Position numbers and translations under genes: made by a program
Assembly (NCBI RefSeq): GCF_011046535.1
Contig: NZ_CP049257.1
Span: 1,736,001-1,800,000, forward strand
Direction: 5' to 3'
From: Nocardioides anomalus
GTDB lineage: Bacteria > Actinomycetota > Actinomycetes > Propionibacteriales > Nocardioidaceae
Length of the DNA: 64,000 bases
Notes under the pieces: generated by a model
What the model saw: only the letters and a program-made list of their open reading frames with translations
What the model was told of the DNA's origin: nothing
Databases searched by the model: none
Shown: in pieces, positions 37,122 to 44,804 of the stretch
Layout: the number at the start of each line of letters is the position of its first letter
How positions within the stretch are numbered: the first letter of the stretch is position 1

Positions 37122-37634
37122 ATGACCCCGCGCCGTGCCCTCGTCGTGCTCCTCACCCTCCTGACCGCTGCCCTCGCGCTCACCGCGCCGGCCCAGGCCC
37201 AGCGGCCCGAGCCGTCGTACAAGGGGATCCCGCGCACCTACGACGCCGCGCTGGCCCACTTCGAGCTGGCCAACGGCACCGAGGCGCTGAAGAAGTTCGT
37301 GACGCCGAGCGGCAACATCTACTGCAACATCGGCAAGGCCGGCCCCAAGGGCTGCGAGATCAACCAGGGCTCCGTCAAGGACCCCGACGCGTGCCCGGGC
37401 AACCCCGTCTCCGACCGGGTCGGGCGCCTGGAGTTCCGCGGCAACCGGGTGCTGCCGATCTGCAACACCGACACCATCCGCACCCGCGCCCAGGTGCTGG
37501 AGTACGGCGAGGCCACGACCTCGGGCAAGTACGCCTGCATCAGCGAGCGCCAGGGCGTGACCTGCATCCACCGCACCAAGACCCTCGGCTTCTTCCTGCA
37601 CAAGGGCGAGTACGTCATCTTCAACGCCGGCTGA
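37122..37634 (+). CDS. Secreted six-Cys domain protein, second of the tandem pair
   Basis: A 170-residue protein with a Sec signal peptide (RRALVVLLTLLTAALALT, cut after APAQA). The mature part repeats the domain of the gene just before it: SGNIYCNIGK, GCEINQG, ACPGNP, ICNTDTI, ACISERQGVTCIHR and LGFFLHKGEYVIF, with six cysteines in the same order. It differs in lacking the lipobox, so one paralogue is membrane-anchored and one free. The domain resembles small actinobacterial secreted proteins of unknown role. Confidence 0.75.
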   Translation: MTPRRALVVLLTLLTAALALTAPAQAQRPEPSYKGIPRTYDAALAHFELANGTEALKKFVTPSGNIYCNIGKAGPKGCEINQGSVKDPDACPGNPVSDRVGRLEFRGNRVLPICNTDTIRTRAQVLEYGEATTSGKYACISERQGVTCIHRTKTLGFFLHKGEYVIFNAG

Positions 37635-37671
37635 CCCCTCCCTCCGGGCCGCTCGCGGCGTGTAGAGGGTC

Positions 37672-38988
37672 ATGAGCACCCTGCGCGACCGCCTCGCCGA
37701 CCTGGCCGAGGACGCCCGACCCGGCGCCCCGGACCCCGACCTGTGGGGCCGGGGCCGCCGGTACGCCCGCCGGCGCCGCGCTGCCACTGTCGGCGGGGTG
37801 CTGGCCGTGGCGCTGCTCGCCGCGCTGTCCGCCGCCGGCGTCGCCGGTCGGCCGCTGCACCCGGTCCAGCCCGCGGCACCGGAGGGGCGCACGGTGCTGC
37901 CGGACCGGATCTTCACGCCCAGCCCACGGCTCCCGACCGCGGACGGACCCACCGGCCCGCTGGTCGCGGTCCTCCCGGCCGAGCACTTCGACTGGCTGGG
38001 CCACGGTGCCCCGGGGCTGGTCGGGGTGTCGGCCGTCGACCAGTCCTACGCGTTCCTCGACCTGCCCGGCTTCCTGGGCGACGCCGGCGGTCAGGACACG
38101 ACCTGGTCGTTGTCCACCGACGGCCGGTGGCTGTCGTACTGGTACGGACCGACTCCGGACGAGGCCGGCACGGTGATCGCCGACGGCATCGCCGTCCTCG
38201 ACACCAGCACCGGGGCGGTGCGCCGGCACCGCTTCGAGACCGAGCACGGCCTCGCGCCCCAACCGGTCGGGTGGGCCGGGGACACCGTCTACTTCGCCCA
38301 GTACGACTACACCGAGCTCCGCGACGACGGCGCCAGCGCGACCCTCGTCGCGTCCTTCGCCTGGCCGGCGGGCGCGGACGCCCCGGAGCGGGTCGAGGAC
38401 CCGCAGCGGCTCCTCGCGAGCCCGTCGGGACCGGCCGGCCCGGACGGCTTCGTCGCGTCGGGCGCCGGCCGGAGCTGGTACGCCGTCCGGCAGCCCAGTG
38501 ACCTGCTGCGCACCCCGCTCGCCCGACTGCGGCTCGGGCAGACCCAGCCCGCTCGCGTCGCGCTGGGCCCGGACGGGCAGACCCTGGCGTGGGTCCAGCC
38601 GGACCAGGGCGGGAGCACGGGGCAGCTCACCACCGCCCCGGTCGGGGACGGCCAGCCGGTGAGCCCGGTCGAGGCCGGGGTCGGGCGGTTCCCCTCCCTG
38701 GTCGGCTGGCTCGACGACGACCGGGTCGTGCTGGAGACGGCACGCGACGGCCGGCTGGTGCTCGAGGCGGTCGACGTGACCTCGGGCGAGGTGGAGGTGC
38801 TCTCCACCTTCGACCGCAGCTACCGCTCGGGCGAGCAACTCGCCGTCGGGCTGCTCGACTCGCCGGTGGTCGACGCGGTGCCGCCGCCCCAGCCGCACGA
38901 CCCGCGGCTCGTCGCGGCGGGCGTCGGTGCCGGTGTCCTGCTGCTGCTCCTGCTGGGGCTCGTGCTGTGGAGGCGTCGTGCGCGCTGA
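37672..38988 (+). CDS. Membrane-anchored extracytoplasmic protein next to an ECF sigma factor
   Basis: A 438-residue protein with an N-terminal cytoplasmic segment of ~35 residues (STLRDRLADLAEDARPG), one transmembrane helix (about 38-58), a large extracytoplasmic beta-rich region (WSLSTDGRWLSYW, WAGDTVYFAQYDY, GWLDDDRVVLETARDG) like a propeller, and a second helix at the C-terminus followed by RRRAR. The overlap by 11 bases with the sigma-factor gene and the cytoplasmic tail suggest an anti-sigma-like or sensor role, but no zinc anti-sigma motif is present, so this is inference. Confidence 0.7.
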   Translation: MSTLRDRLADLAEDARPGAPDPDLWGRGRRYARRRRAATVGGVLAVALLAALSAAGVAGRPLHPVQPAAPEGRTVLPDRIFTPSPRLPTADGPTGPLVAVLPAEHFDWLGHGAPGLVGVSAVDQSYAFLDLPGFLGDAGGQDTTWSLSTDGRWLSYWYGPTPDEAGTVIADGIAVLDTSTGAVRRHRFETEHGLAPQPVGWAGDTVYFAQYDYTELRDDGASATLVASFAWPAGADAPERVEDPQRLLASPSGPAGPDGFVASGAGRSWYAVRQPSDLLRTPLARLRLGQTQPARVALGPDGQTLAWVQPDQGGSTGQLTTAPVGDGQPVSPVEAGVGRFPSLVGWLDDDRVVLETARDGRLVLEAVDVTSGEVEVLSTFDRSYRSGEQLAVGLLDSPVVDAVPPPQPHDPRLVAAGVGAGVLLLLLLGLVLWRRRAR

Positions 38989-39514
38989 CCTGCAGGCGTC
39001 CTTCGAGGAGTACGTCGCGGCGCGGCGGCCGGCGCTGCTGCGCACGGCGTACCTGCTCACCGGGGACCACGCCGACGCCGAGGACCTGGTGCAGACGGCG
39101 CTGGTCAAGGTGGTGCCCCACTGGAGGCGGGTCGCGGACCGGCCGGATCCGTATGTCCGGCAGGTGCTGACCCGCGAGTCGGTCTCGCGGTGGCGGCGCC
39201 GACGCTGGCGCGAGGTGAGCACGCAGGCACCGCCCGAGCGCGGGGCGACCGGTCCCGACCTCGACCAGCGCGAGGCGCTGCGGGCCGCGCTCGGCTCGCT
39301 CGCGCCGCGGCAGCGGGCGGTGCTGGTGCTGCGCTACTTCGAGGACCTGACCGAGAAGGAGACGGCGGCCGTGCTGGGCGTCGCCGTCGGCACCGTGAAG
39401 TCCCAGGCCCGCGACGCGCTGGCCCGGCTCCGCGCGTCGCTCCCGGACGTCGACCCGGAGGGCGACCTGGACGGCGACGTCAGCGCCGCCGCTGCAGGGC
39501 CACCGCCTCGCTGA
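38978..39514 (+). CDS. SigE-family ECF RNA polymerase sigma factor
   Basis: A 178-residue ECF sigma factor of the SigE group. Region 2 covers FEEYVAARRPALLRTAYLLTG to DHADAEDLVQTALVKV, and region 4 is LAPRQRAVLVLRYFEDLTEKETAAVLGVAVGTVKSQ with an HTH. It begins at GTG 38978 with GGAGG five bases upstream, inside the membrane-protein gene, so the pair is translationally coupled in the order membrane protein then sigma. The C-terminal 25 residues are Ala/Asp-rich. The convergent MmcQ gene overlaps its 3' end by 35 bases. Confidence 0.92.
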   Translation: MRADLQASFEEYVAARRPALLRTAYLLTGDHADAEDLVQTALVKVVPHWRRVADRPDPYVRQVLTRESVSRWRRRRWREVSTQAPPERGATGPDLDQREALRAALGSLAPRQRAVLVLRYFEDLTEKETAAVLGVAVGTVKSQARDALARLRASLPDVDPEGDLDGDVSAAAAGPPPR

Positions 39515-39785
39515 CCGCCCGCTCGACGGCGCGGGGATCGGCCCGGTCCAGCTCGACGACCACCATCATGTGGCGCTCGAAGCGCGGCGGGACGCCGAAG
39601 GTCTCCGGGTGGTCGGCCAGCAGCCGCTCTCGGGCCGCGAACCCGGCCCGGACGACCACGGAGGTGGCGTCCAGCTGCCGCGCGACGAGCCGGTCGTCGA
39701 CGTACCACGCCGGGCGCGCCGCGGTGCCCTTGCGCTTGACGCCGTCGTGCGACCGGGCGATCCGGTCGACGTCGTCGAGGTCCAC
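39480..39785 (-). CDS. MmcQ/YjbR-family protein
   Basis: A 101-residue protein of the YjbR fold: VDRIARSHDGVKRKG, ARPAWYVDDRLVAR, VVVRAGFAARERLLADHP and FGVPPRFERHMMVVV. The family has a DNA-binding-like or cyclotide fold but no settled biochemical function. It is convergent with the sigma-factor gene and overlaps its end by 35 bases. The start GTG 39785 is divergent from the next gene by 37 bases. Confidence 0.85.
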   Translation of the reverse strand: MDLDDVDRIARSHDGVKRKGTAARPAWYVDDRLVARQLDATSVVVRAGFAARERLLADHPETFGVPPRFERHMMVVVELDRADPRAVERAVSEAVALQRRR

Positions 39786-39810
39786 CCCCGGAGCCTGACA
39801 CCGGGCGGCC

Positions 39811-39816
39811 TAGGTT
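39811..39816 (+). promoter_or_regulatory. Leaderless -10 box TAGGTT
   Basis: Six bases before GTG 39823. Confidence 0.6.
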
Positions 39817-39822
39817 GGGAAC

Positions 39823-40137
39823 GTGCTCGTCGCCTTCAGCATCTCGCCCACCGCCACGGCCGAGGACGGCTCGGTCTCCGAGGCGGTGGCCGCCGCCGTC
39901 CGCGTGGTCGAGGAGTCCGGGCTCCCCTGGGAGCTCACCTCGATGTTCACCACGGTCGAGGGGGAGTGGGACGAGGTGATGGCCGTCGTCAAGCGCGCCG
40001 TCGACGTCGTCGCCGAGGTCTCGCCCCGGGTCGGCCTCGTGCTCAAGGCCGACATCCGGCCCGGGTACGACGGGCAGCTCACCGCCAAGGTCGAGCGGGT
40101 CCGGGCGCTGCTGGACGAGAGCGGACGCGAGGGCTGA
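39823..40137 (+). CDS. MTH1187/YkoF-like thiamine-binding protein
   Basis: A 104-residue member of the MTH1187 (DUF77) family: VAFSISPTATAEDGSVSEAV, SGLPWELTSMFTTVEGEWDEV and VGLVLKADIRPGYDG. Family members bind thiamine or hydroxymethylpyrimidine and adopt a ferredoxin-like fold. TAGGTT lies six bases before GTG 39823, so it is likely translated from a leaderless message. A YjbQ-like gene is two genes further on, which hints at thiamine-related metabolism. Confidence 0.85.
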   Translation: MLVAFSISPTATAEDGSVSEAVAAAVRVVEESGLPWELTSMFTTVEGEWDEVMAVVKRAVDVVAEVSPRVGLVLKADIRPGYDGQLTAKVERVRALLDESGREG

Positions 40138-40224
40138 GGGGCGGGCAGTCCGGGTACGGCTCCGGTGCGGCGGTCCCCGCGGAGGGCGGACCGGCTGTGC
40201 AGGGAGGACCCGGAGGAGGCTGAG

Positions 40225-40911
40225 GTGCGCGCTCGACTGCTGCTCCTGCTCGCGGCGTACGTCGTCGTCGGGCTCGTCGTGGTGGGGGTCGGCTGGCTGA
40301 TCACCCACCCGCTCGAAGGCCCCGTGGACGGCTTCGACGACCCGGTCTCGCGCTGGTTCGCGGGTGAGCGGACGGGGACGCTGGACCCGGTGGCGCAGTT
40401 CGGCACGCTGCTCGGCGAGACCCCCGTCGGGCTCGGCTTCGCGGCCGTGGTCGGCATCGTCTTCGGGCTGCTGGTGCGCTCGTTCCTGCCGCTGGTGGTC
40501 ATGGCCGTCACCGACGTCGGGCACGGCGGCATCTACTGGGTCGGCACCCACCTCGACCCGCGCGACCGGCCGCCGGTCAAGATCCTGGACAGCGGGCTGG
40601 TGCCCGACCACAGCTTCCCGTCGGGGCACGTCGGCACCGCGGTCGCGGTGTACGGCGGCGCCGCGGTCCTGCTCGCCCTGTGGCTGCGCCGGCGCGAGAC
40701 CGGCGGGGCGCTGTGGGCGCTGGTCGGGCTGCTCGCGCTCGTCCCGGTCTTCGTGGCGCTGAGCCGGCTCTACGAGGGTGCCCACCACCTCACCGACGTG
40801 GCCACCAGCGCGGTGTACGCCGGCGTGTGGCTGACCGTCGTCGTGCGCCTCCTGCGGCCCGTGCCACGATCGGCGGGTGCACTCCGAGACGCGCCCGTAC
40901 CGCACCGGTGA
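40225..40911 (+). CDS. PAP2-family phosphatase
   Basis: A 228-residue membrane protein with about five hydrophobic segments and the three phosphatase motifs: HLDPRDRPPVK (C1-like), PDHSFPSGH (C2) and SRLYEGAHHLTDV (C3). It should dephosphorylate a lipid phosphate such as phosphatidate or undecaprenyl diphosphate on the outer membrane face. GTG 40225 has GGAGGAGG upstream. It overlaps the YjbQ gene by 35 bases. Confidence 0.9.
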   Translation: MRARLLLLLAAYVVVGLVVVGVGWLITHPLEGPVDGFDDPVSRWFAGERTGTLDPVAQFGTLLGETPVGLGFAAVVGIVFGLLVRSFLPLVVMAVTDVGHGGIYWVGTHLDPRDRPPVKILDSGLVPDHSFPSGHVGTAVAVYGGAAVLLALWLRRRETGGALWALVGLLALVPVFVALSRLYEGAHHLTDVATSAVYAGVWLTVVVRLLRPVPRSAGALRDAPVPHR

Positions 40912-41281
40912 CCGCGAGGTCGTCCTCGACCTGACCCGCGACTGCGCGGCGTACGTCGAGGGCCGCGGCGACGGCCTGCTGCACCTGTTCGTGCCGCACG
41001 CGACCGCGGGCATCGCGATCATCGAGACCGGCGCGGGCAGCGACGACGACCTGCTCAGCGCGCTCGGGGACCTGCTGCCCGCCGACGACCGCTGGGAGCA
41101 CGCGCACGGCTCGCGCGGCCACGGCCGCTCGCACGTCATGCCGGCCCTCGTACCGCCGTACGCCACGGTCCCGGTGCTCGCCGGCCGGCTCGCCCTCGGC
41201 ACCTGGCAGAGCATCTGCCTGGTCGACCTCAACGTCGACAACGCCGAGCGGACCGTGCGGTTCAGCTTCCTGGCCGGGTGA
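40877..41281 (+). CDS. YjbQ family protein (UPF0047; possible thiamine phosphate synthase activity)
   Basis: A 134-residue protein: LVFVPHATAGIAIIETGAG-type block (LFVPHATAGIAIIE) and RWEHAHGSRGHGRSHVMPAL with a His/Arg/Gly-rich active centre, then GTWQSICLVDLN. The E. coli homologue has weak secondary thiamine phosphate synthase activity. It overlaps both neighbours (35 bases with the phosphatase, 4 bases with the transporter), so all three form one unit. Confidence 0.9.
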   Translation: MHSETRPYRTGDREVVLDLTRDCAAYVEGRGDGLLHLFVPHATAGIAIIETGAGSDDDLLSALGDLLPADDRWEHAHGSRGHGRSHVMPALVPPYATVPVLAGRLALGTWQSICLVDLNVDNAERTVRFSFLAG

Positions 41282-42204
41282 GCGCCGCCACCGCGGCCCC
41301 CTGGCGGGGGCTGGCGCTGGTCTGCGCCGCCGGGGTCGTGTGGGGCACCATCGGCCCCGGCGTCGACGTGGTCGACGACCGCTCCGGGATGTCGGTGTGG
41401 GTGGTCGGCGCCTACCGGGCGACCGCGGCCGTGCTGGCGCTGCTGGTCGCGGTCGCGGTGACCGGCCGGGCCGCGCGGTGCCGCGCTCTGCTCGCCGCGC
41501 ACGGTCCGCGCGCGGTCGCGGTCGGGGTGCTGACCGCGACGTTCATGGTGCTGTTCTTCGTCGCCGTCGTGTCGGTGGGCGTCAGCGTGGCCACCGTGCT
41601 CGCGCTCGGCTGGGCGCCGGTGCTGCTCCAGGTGATCCGGGTGGTCCGCGAACGCCGCCCGCCGCCGACCCTCGAGGTCCTCACCGTGCTCGCCGCCCTC
41701 GCCGGCCTCCTGCTCATCGGGCTGGCCGGTGCGGGCGACGGCTCGGCGTCGCGGCCGGTGCTCGGGGTGGTCACCGCGCTGGCCTCGGGGACGGCGTACG
41801 CCCTGTCCGCCGAGGCCGTCGGCTCCCTGCACGAGCACGACGGCCTCACCCTGGCCGCGGTGACCATGAGCGTCGCCGCGGTCGTGCTCGTCGTCTGCGG
41901 CGGGGTGGTCGCGGCCGCGCGCGGCGAGGCCGTGACCAGCGACGACCCGGTGTCGTGGCTGCTCGTGGTCTACCTCGGCGTCGGCACGATGGCGCTGGCC
42001 TACGTCCTGCTCTACGCCGGGCTGCGGACCACCCCGAGCCGCACCGCCGTCGTCGCCACCCTGCTCGAGCCGGTCACCGCGGTGCTCATCGCGGTGCTGC
42101 TGCTGGGGGAGCGGCTCACGCTCGCCGGCGCGCTCGGCGCCGCGCTCATCGTGGCCGCGGTCGGCTCGCTGGGGCTGCGCCCGGCGGAGCCGGCGCCGCA
42201 GTGA
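41278..42204 (+). CDS. EamA-family (drug/metabolite) transporter
   Basis: A 308-residue membrane protein with ten hydrophobic segments in two EamA halves (each about 140 residues). The repeated motif GLALVCAAGVVWGTIGP and, in the second half, LGVVTALASGTAYAL, plus a final LLEPVTAVLIAVLLLGERLT, are diagnostic. It exports or imports small metabolites; the substrate is unknown. GTG start overlaps the YjbQ stop by four bases. Confidence 0.92.
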   Translation: MSAATAAPWRGLALVCAAGVVWGTIGPGVDVVDDRSGMSVWVVGAYRATAAVLALLVAVAVTGRAARCRALLAAHGPRAVAVGVLTATFMVLFFVAVVSVGVSVATVLALGWAPVLLQVIRVVRERRPPPTLEVLTVLAALAGLLLIGLAGAGDGSASRPVLGVVTALASGTAYALSAEAVGSLHEHDGLTLAAVTMSVAAVVLVVCGGVVAAARGEAVTSDDPVSWLLVVYLGVGTMALAYVLLYAGLRTTPSRTAVVATLLEPVTAVLIAVLLLGERLTLAGALGAALIVAAVGSLGLRPAEPAPQ

Positions 42205-42223
42205 CGTCTGGTTGGCTGCTGGC

Positions 42224-42787
42224 GTGATCCGCGCCTACTGCCCCGACGACGCCGCCGCCGTCCGCACCGTCGTCTCCGACGCGTTCGGCGCGGAGGGCGC
42301 CCGGGTCGCCGACCTCGCCGAGGCGCTGCGGGCCACGCACGGCCGGGCCGAGCTGGTGGCCGAGGAGGACGGCGACGTCGTCGGCCACGTGCTGCTCAGC
42401 CGCTCCTGGATCGACGCCCGGCCGGCGCTGGTCGAGGTCCTGGTGCTCAGCCCCCTCTCGGTCGCGCCCGCCCACCAGCGCCGGGGGACCGGCACCGCCC
42501 TGGTGGCCGCCGCGATCGACGCCGCGCGGGCGCTCGGCGTACCCGCGGTGTTCCTGGAGGGCGACCCGGCCTACTACTCCGCGCGCGGCTTCGCGCCGGC
42601 CACCCCGCGCGGTTTCACGCGGCCCTCGGTGCGGATCCCCGAGGCGGCCTTCCAGGTCGTGCTCCTCCCGGCCCACGAGCCCTGGATGAGCGGGGCACTG
42701 GTCTACGGCGAGCCGTTCTGGTCCTACGACGGCGTGGGGCTGCGTGACCCACACCTCGCCAGTATCGAACAAGCGTTCGAATCCTGA
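42224..42787 (+). CDS. GNAT-family N-acetyltransferase
   Basis: A 187-residue acetyltransferase. The acetyl-CoA loop is VAPAHQRRGTGTALV, with a preceding strand VLVLSPLSV and a following VFLEGDPAYYSARGFAPA, typical of the group that acetylates small amines (as in YjdJ/YhbS-like proteins). I start at GTG 42224 (VIRAYCPDD); a TTG at 42212 would add four residues. The acceptor is unknown. Confidence 0.87.
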   Translation: MIRAYCPDDAAAVRTVVSDAFGAEGARVADLAEALRATHGRAELVAEEDGDVVGHVLLSRSWIDARPALVEVLVLSPLSVAPAHQRRGTGTALVAAAIDAARALGVPAVFLEGDPAYYSARGFAPATPRGFTRPSVRIPEAAFQVVLLPAHEPWMSGALVYGEPFWSYDGVGLRDPHLASIEQAFES

Positions 42788-42789
42788 CC

Positions 42790-42795
42790 TATCCT
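42790..42795 (+). promoter_or_regulatory. Leaderless -10 box TATCCT
   Basis: Six bases before GTG 42802; marks the start of the frameshifted gene below. Confidence 0.6.
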
Positions 42796-42801
42796 GGTCG
42801 G

Positions 42802-43168
42802 GTGCTCGTCTCCCCCGCCCGGCTGGCCCCGCGAGGTCCGTCCCCCCGACGCCCCCGACTGGGAGCGCACGGCCGTCAACTGGCTGCTGGACATCTGCCC
42901 GCCGGAGTACCGCGGCTACCCAGCCCTGCGCCGCCACGTCGTGGTGCTCGCACGCTTCGCCGTGCTCCACGTCGAGGGCAGCCAGGCCGCGGTCAAGCGC
43001 GGGCTGAGCGAGGCCCGCGCCGAGCTGCGCGACGTGGCCACGCTGGACGTCGTGGACGCGGCGGTCGAGACCTGGCTGGCCGAGGACGCACGGCTCTCGG
43101 GCGTGCGCCGCGCGGTCGGGCTGGTCGAGGAGGCGCTGCGCGGCCGGCGGTACGTCGCGCGGCTGTGA
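42802..43168 (+). pseudogene. Small conserved actinobacterial protein, frameshifted in a C run
   Basis: GTG 42802 has TATCCT six bases upstream. Five C at 42812-42816 break the frame after VLVS; with four C it continues PPGWPREVRPPDAPDWE, AVNWLLDICPPEYRGYPALR, HVVVLARFAVLHVEGSQAAV to YVARL, about 121 residues. This matches a small family I have seen in Nocardioides-like genomes, with no known function. The rest of the gene is intact, so an extra C in the assembly is likely. It lies just before the sulfur cluster promoter. Confidence 0.7.
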
Positions 43169-43217
43169 TCTGAGACACCTCTCGTCCAATCGGTGGGCCG
43201 GTGCGCCACATAAATAA

Positions 43218-43235
43218 GTAACTCAGTAGAGTTAC
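43218..43235 (+). promoter_or_regulatory. Inverted-repeat operator over the -10 of the sulfur operon
   Basis: GTAACTC-AGTA-GAGTTAC is a perfect 7-base inverted repeat in an AT-rich stretch. TAGAGT at 43227-43232 is a -10 candidate within it, putting transcription start near 43239 and leaving a leader of about 36 bases. A repressor bound here would block RNA polymerase. Confidence 0.7.
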
Positions 43236-43274
43236 GTCGTTCAGTCATGAATGACGATCAACTCTGAGGTGCTG

Positions 43275-44804
43275 ATGCCCACCACGACGTCCGGCGCGGA
43301 GCTGCGTGCCCTGCTCGACGACCCGGACCGCGAGCTCGCGGTCCTCGACCTCCGCTCACCCCTCGAGCGGACCACCGGCCACCTGGCGCTGAGCGCCGGG
43401 CTGCCCTACCACGACCTCGAGCAGCGGGTCCACGAGCTGGTCCCGCACCACGCGACCACGATCGTGCTCGCCTCCGGTCGTCCGCTGGACGACCGGGGCG
43501 CAGCGCTGCTGGAGGCGCTCGGCTACCGGGACGTCCGGCTGCTCGAGGACGGCCTCGACTCGTGGACCGCTGCGGGAGAGCGGCTCTACACGGGCACGAA
43601 CGTGCGCAGCAAGACGCTGGGCGAGTGGATCGAGGCCGAGTTCTCGACCCGGACGATCGACTCCGAGACCGTCCAGGCCTGGCGCGACGCCGGCGAGGAC
43701 GTCGTCGTCCTCGACAGCCGACCGCACACGGAGTACGTCCACCACCACGTGGCGGGCGGTCTCGACACCGGCGGAGGTGCGGAGCTCGCCTACCGCGGTC
43801 TGCAGGCGGTCAGCGGCCCGGACACCAAGATCGTCGTCAACTGCGCGGGGCGCACCCGCGGCATCGTGGGCGCGCAGTCGCTGGTCAACACCGGCATCGT
43901 CAACCCGGTCTACTCCCTCCACAACGGGACGCCGGCCTGGGGCTGGGCCGGGCTCACCATCGAGGGGGGCGACGGCCAACCGCTCGCGGCGCCCGCCGAG
44001 ATCGGTGACGACCTGCGCAAGTGGGCCCAGCAGACCCTCGAGAGCGCCGACGCCGAGGTGATCGGCGCGGCCCGGCTCGCGGAGCTGCAGGCCGATGCGG
44101 GCCGGACCACCTACGTCATCGACGTGCGCCGGCCCGAGGAGCACGCCGCCGGCCACGTCCGGGGCAGCCGGTCCGTCCAGGGCGGGCAGCTGGTCCAGGG
44201 CACCGACGAGCAGCTCGCCGTCCGCCGCTCGACGGTGGTGCTGGTCGACACCGAGGACCTCCTGCGCAGCGCGAGTACCGTGCAGTGGCTGCGCTACCTC
44301 CACGACGGCCCGCTGCGGGTGCTCGTCGTCGATGAGTCCGCCGGCACCGAGCCGACGCCGACCCCGCTGCCCGAGGTCCCGGTGGTCTCCGCCGACGCGC
44401 TCCGGCCCGGCGACCGCGTCCTGGACCTGCGCAGCTCCGAGGCCTACGCCGCCGGGCACCTCCCGGGCTCGGTGCACGCGCGCCGCGAGCACCTCGCCGA
44501 GCTGCTGCGCGACGCTCCCGCGGTCCTGGTGGGCGACGCGTCGTACCAGCCGCACTTCGCGGCCGCCGAGGCCAACGCCGCGGGCGCGAGCGTGCAGGTC
44601 CTCGACGGTGGCGTCGAGGCGGTCGCCGACCGCCTCACCGACGCCGACCCGCAGTACGCCGGCGACGTGGTCGACCAGACCGGTCCGCCGCCGTTCGGTC
44701 CCGACCGTGACCAGTGGTACCGCGACTACTTCGACTGGGAGTACTCCCTCGTCCCGGCCTCGACCGGCGACCGGGACTTCGCGTTCGAGGAGAAGCGCCC
44801 GTGA
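43275..44804 (+). CDS. Four-module rhodanese-like sulfurtransferase, first gene of the sulfur operon
   Basis: A 509-residue protein of four rhodanese-type domains in a row, each opening with a strand such as LAVLDLRSPLERTTGHL, VVVLDSRPHTEYVHHHV, TYVIDVRRPEEHAAGHV and DRVLDLRSSEAYAAGHLPG. Only the second has a catalytic Cys (Cys190 in VNCAGRTRG); the loops of modules 1, 3 and 4 read ASGRPL, DTEDLL and GDASYQ. It could move sulfane sulfur from desulfurised products to acceptors. I start at ATG 43275 with GAGG five bases upstream; ATG 43251 is an in-frame alternative without a ribosome site. The stop overlaps the permease GTG. Confidence 0.85.
   Translation: MPTTTSGAELRALLDDPDRELAVLDLRSPLERTTGHLALSAGLPYHDLEQRVHELVPHHATTIVLASGRPLDDRGAALLEALGYRDVRLLEDGLDSWTAAGERLYTGTNVRSKTLGEWIEAEFSTRTIDSETVQAWRDAGEDVVVLDSRPHTEYVHHHVAGGLDTGGGAELAYRGLQAVSGPDTKIVVNCAGRTRGIVGAQSLVNTGIVNPVYSLHNGTPAWGWAGLTIEGGDGQPLAAPAEIGDDLRKWAQQTLESADAEVIGAARLAELQADAGRTTYVIDVRRPEEHAAGHVRGSRSVQGGQLVQGTDEQLAVRRSTVVLVDTEDLLRSASTVQWLRYLHDGPLRVLVVDESAGTEPTPTPLPEVPVVSADALRPGDRVLDLRSSEAYAAGHLPGSVHARREHLAELLRDAPAVLVGDASYQPHFAAAEANAAGASVQVLDGGVEAVADRLTDADPQYAGDVVDQTGPPPFGPDRDQWYRDYFDWEYSLVPASTGDRDFAFEEKRP

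Noticed and set aside
43247-43267. Cysteine-sensing leader peptide before the sulfur operon
   Set aside because: The mini-ORF has no Cys codon, so the known Cys-attenuator model does not fit. It is kept only as a weak translational oddity.
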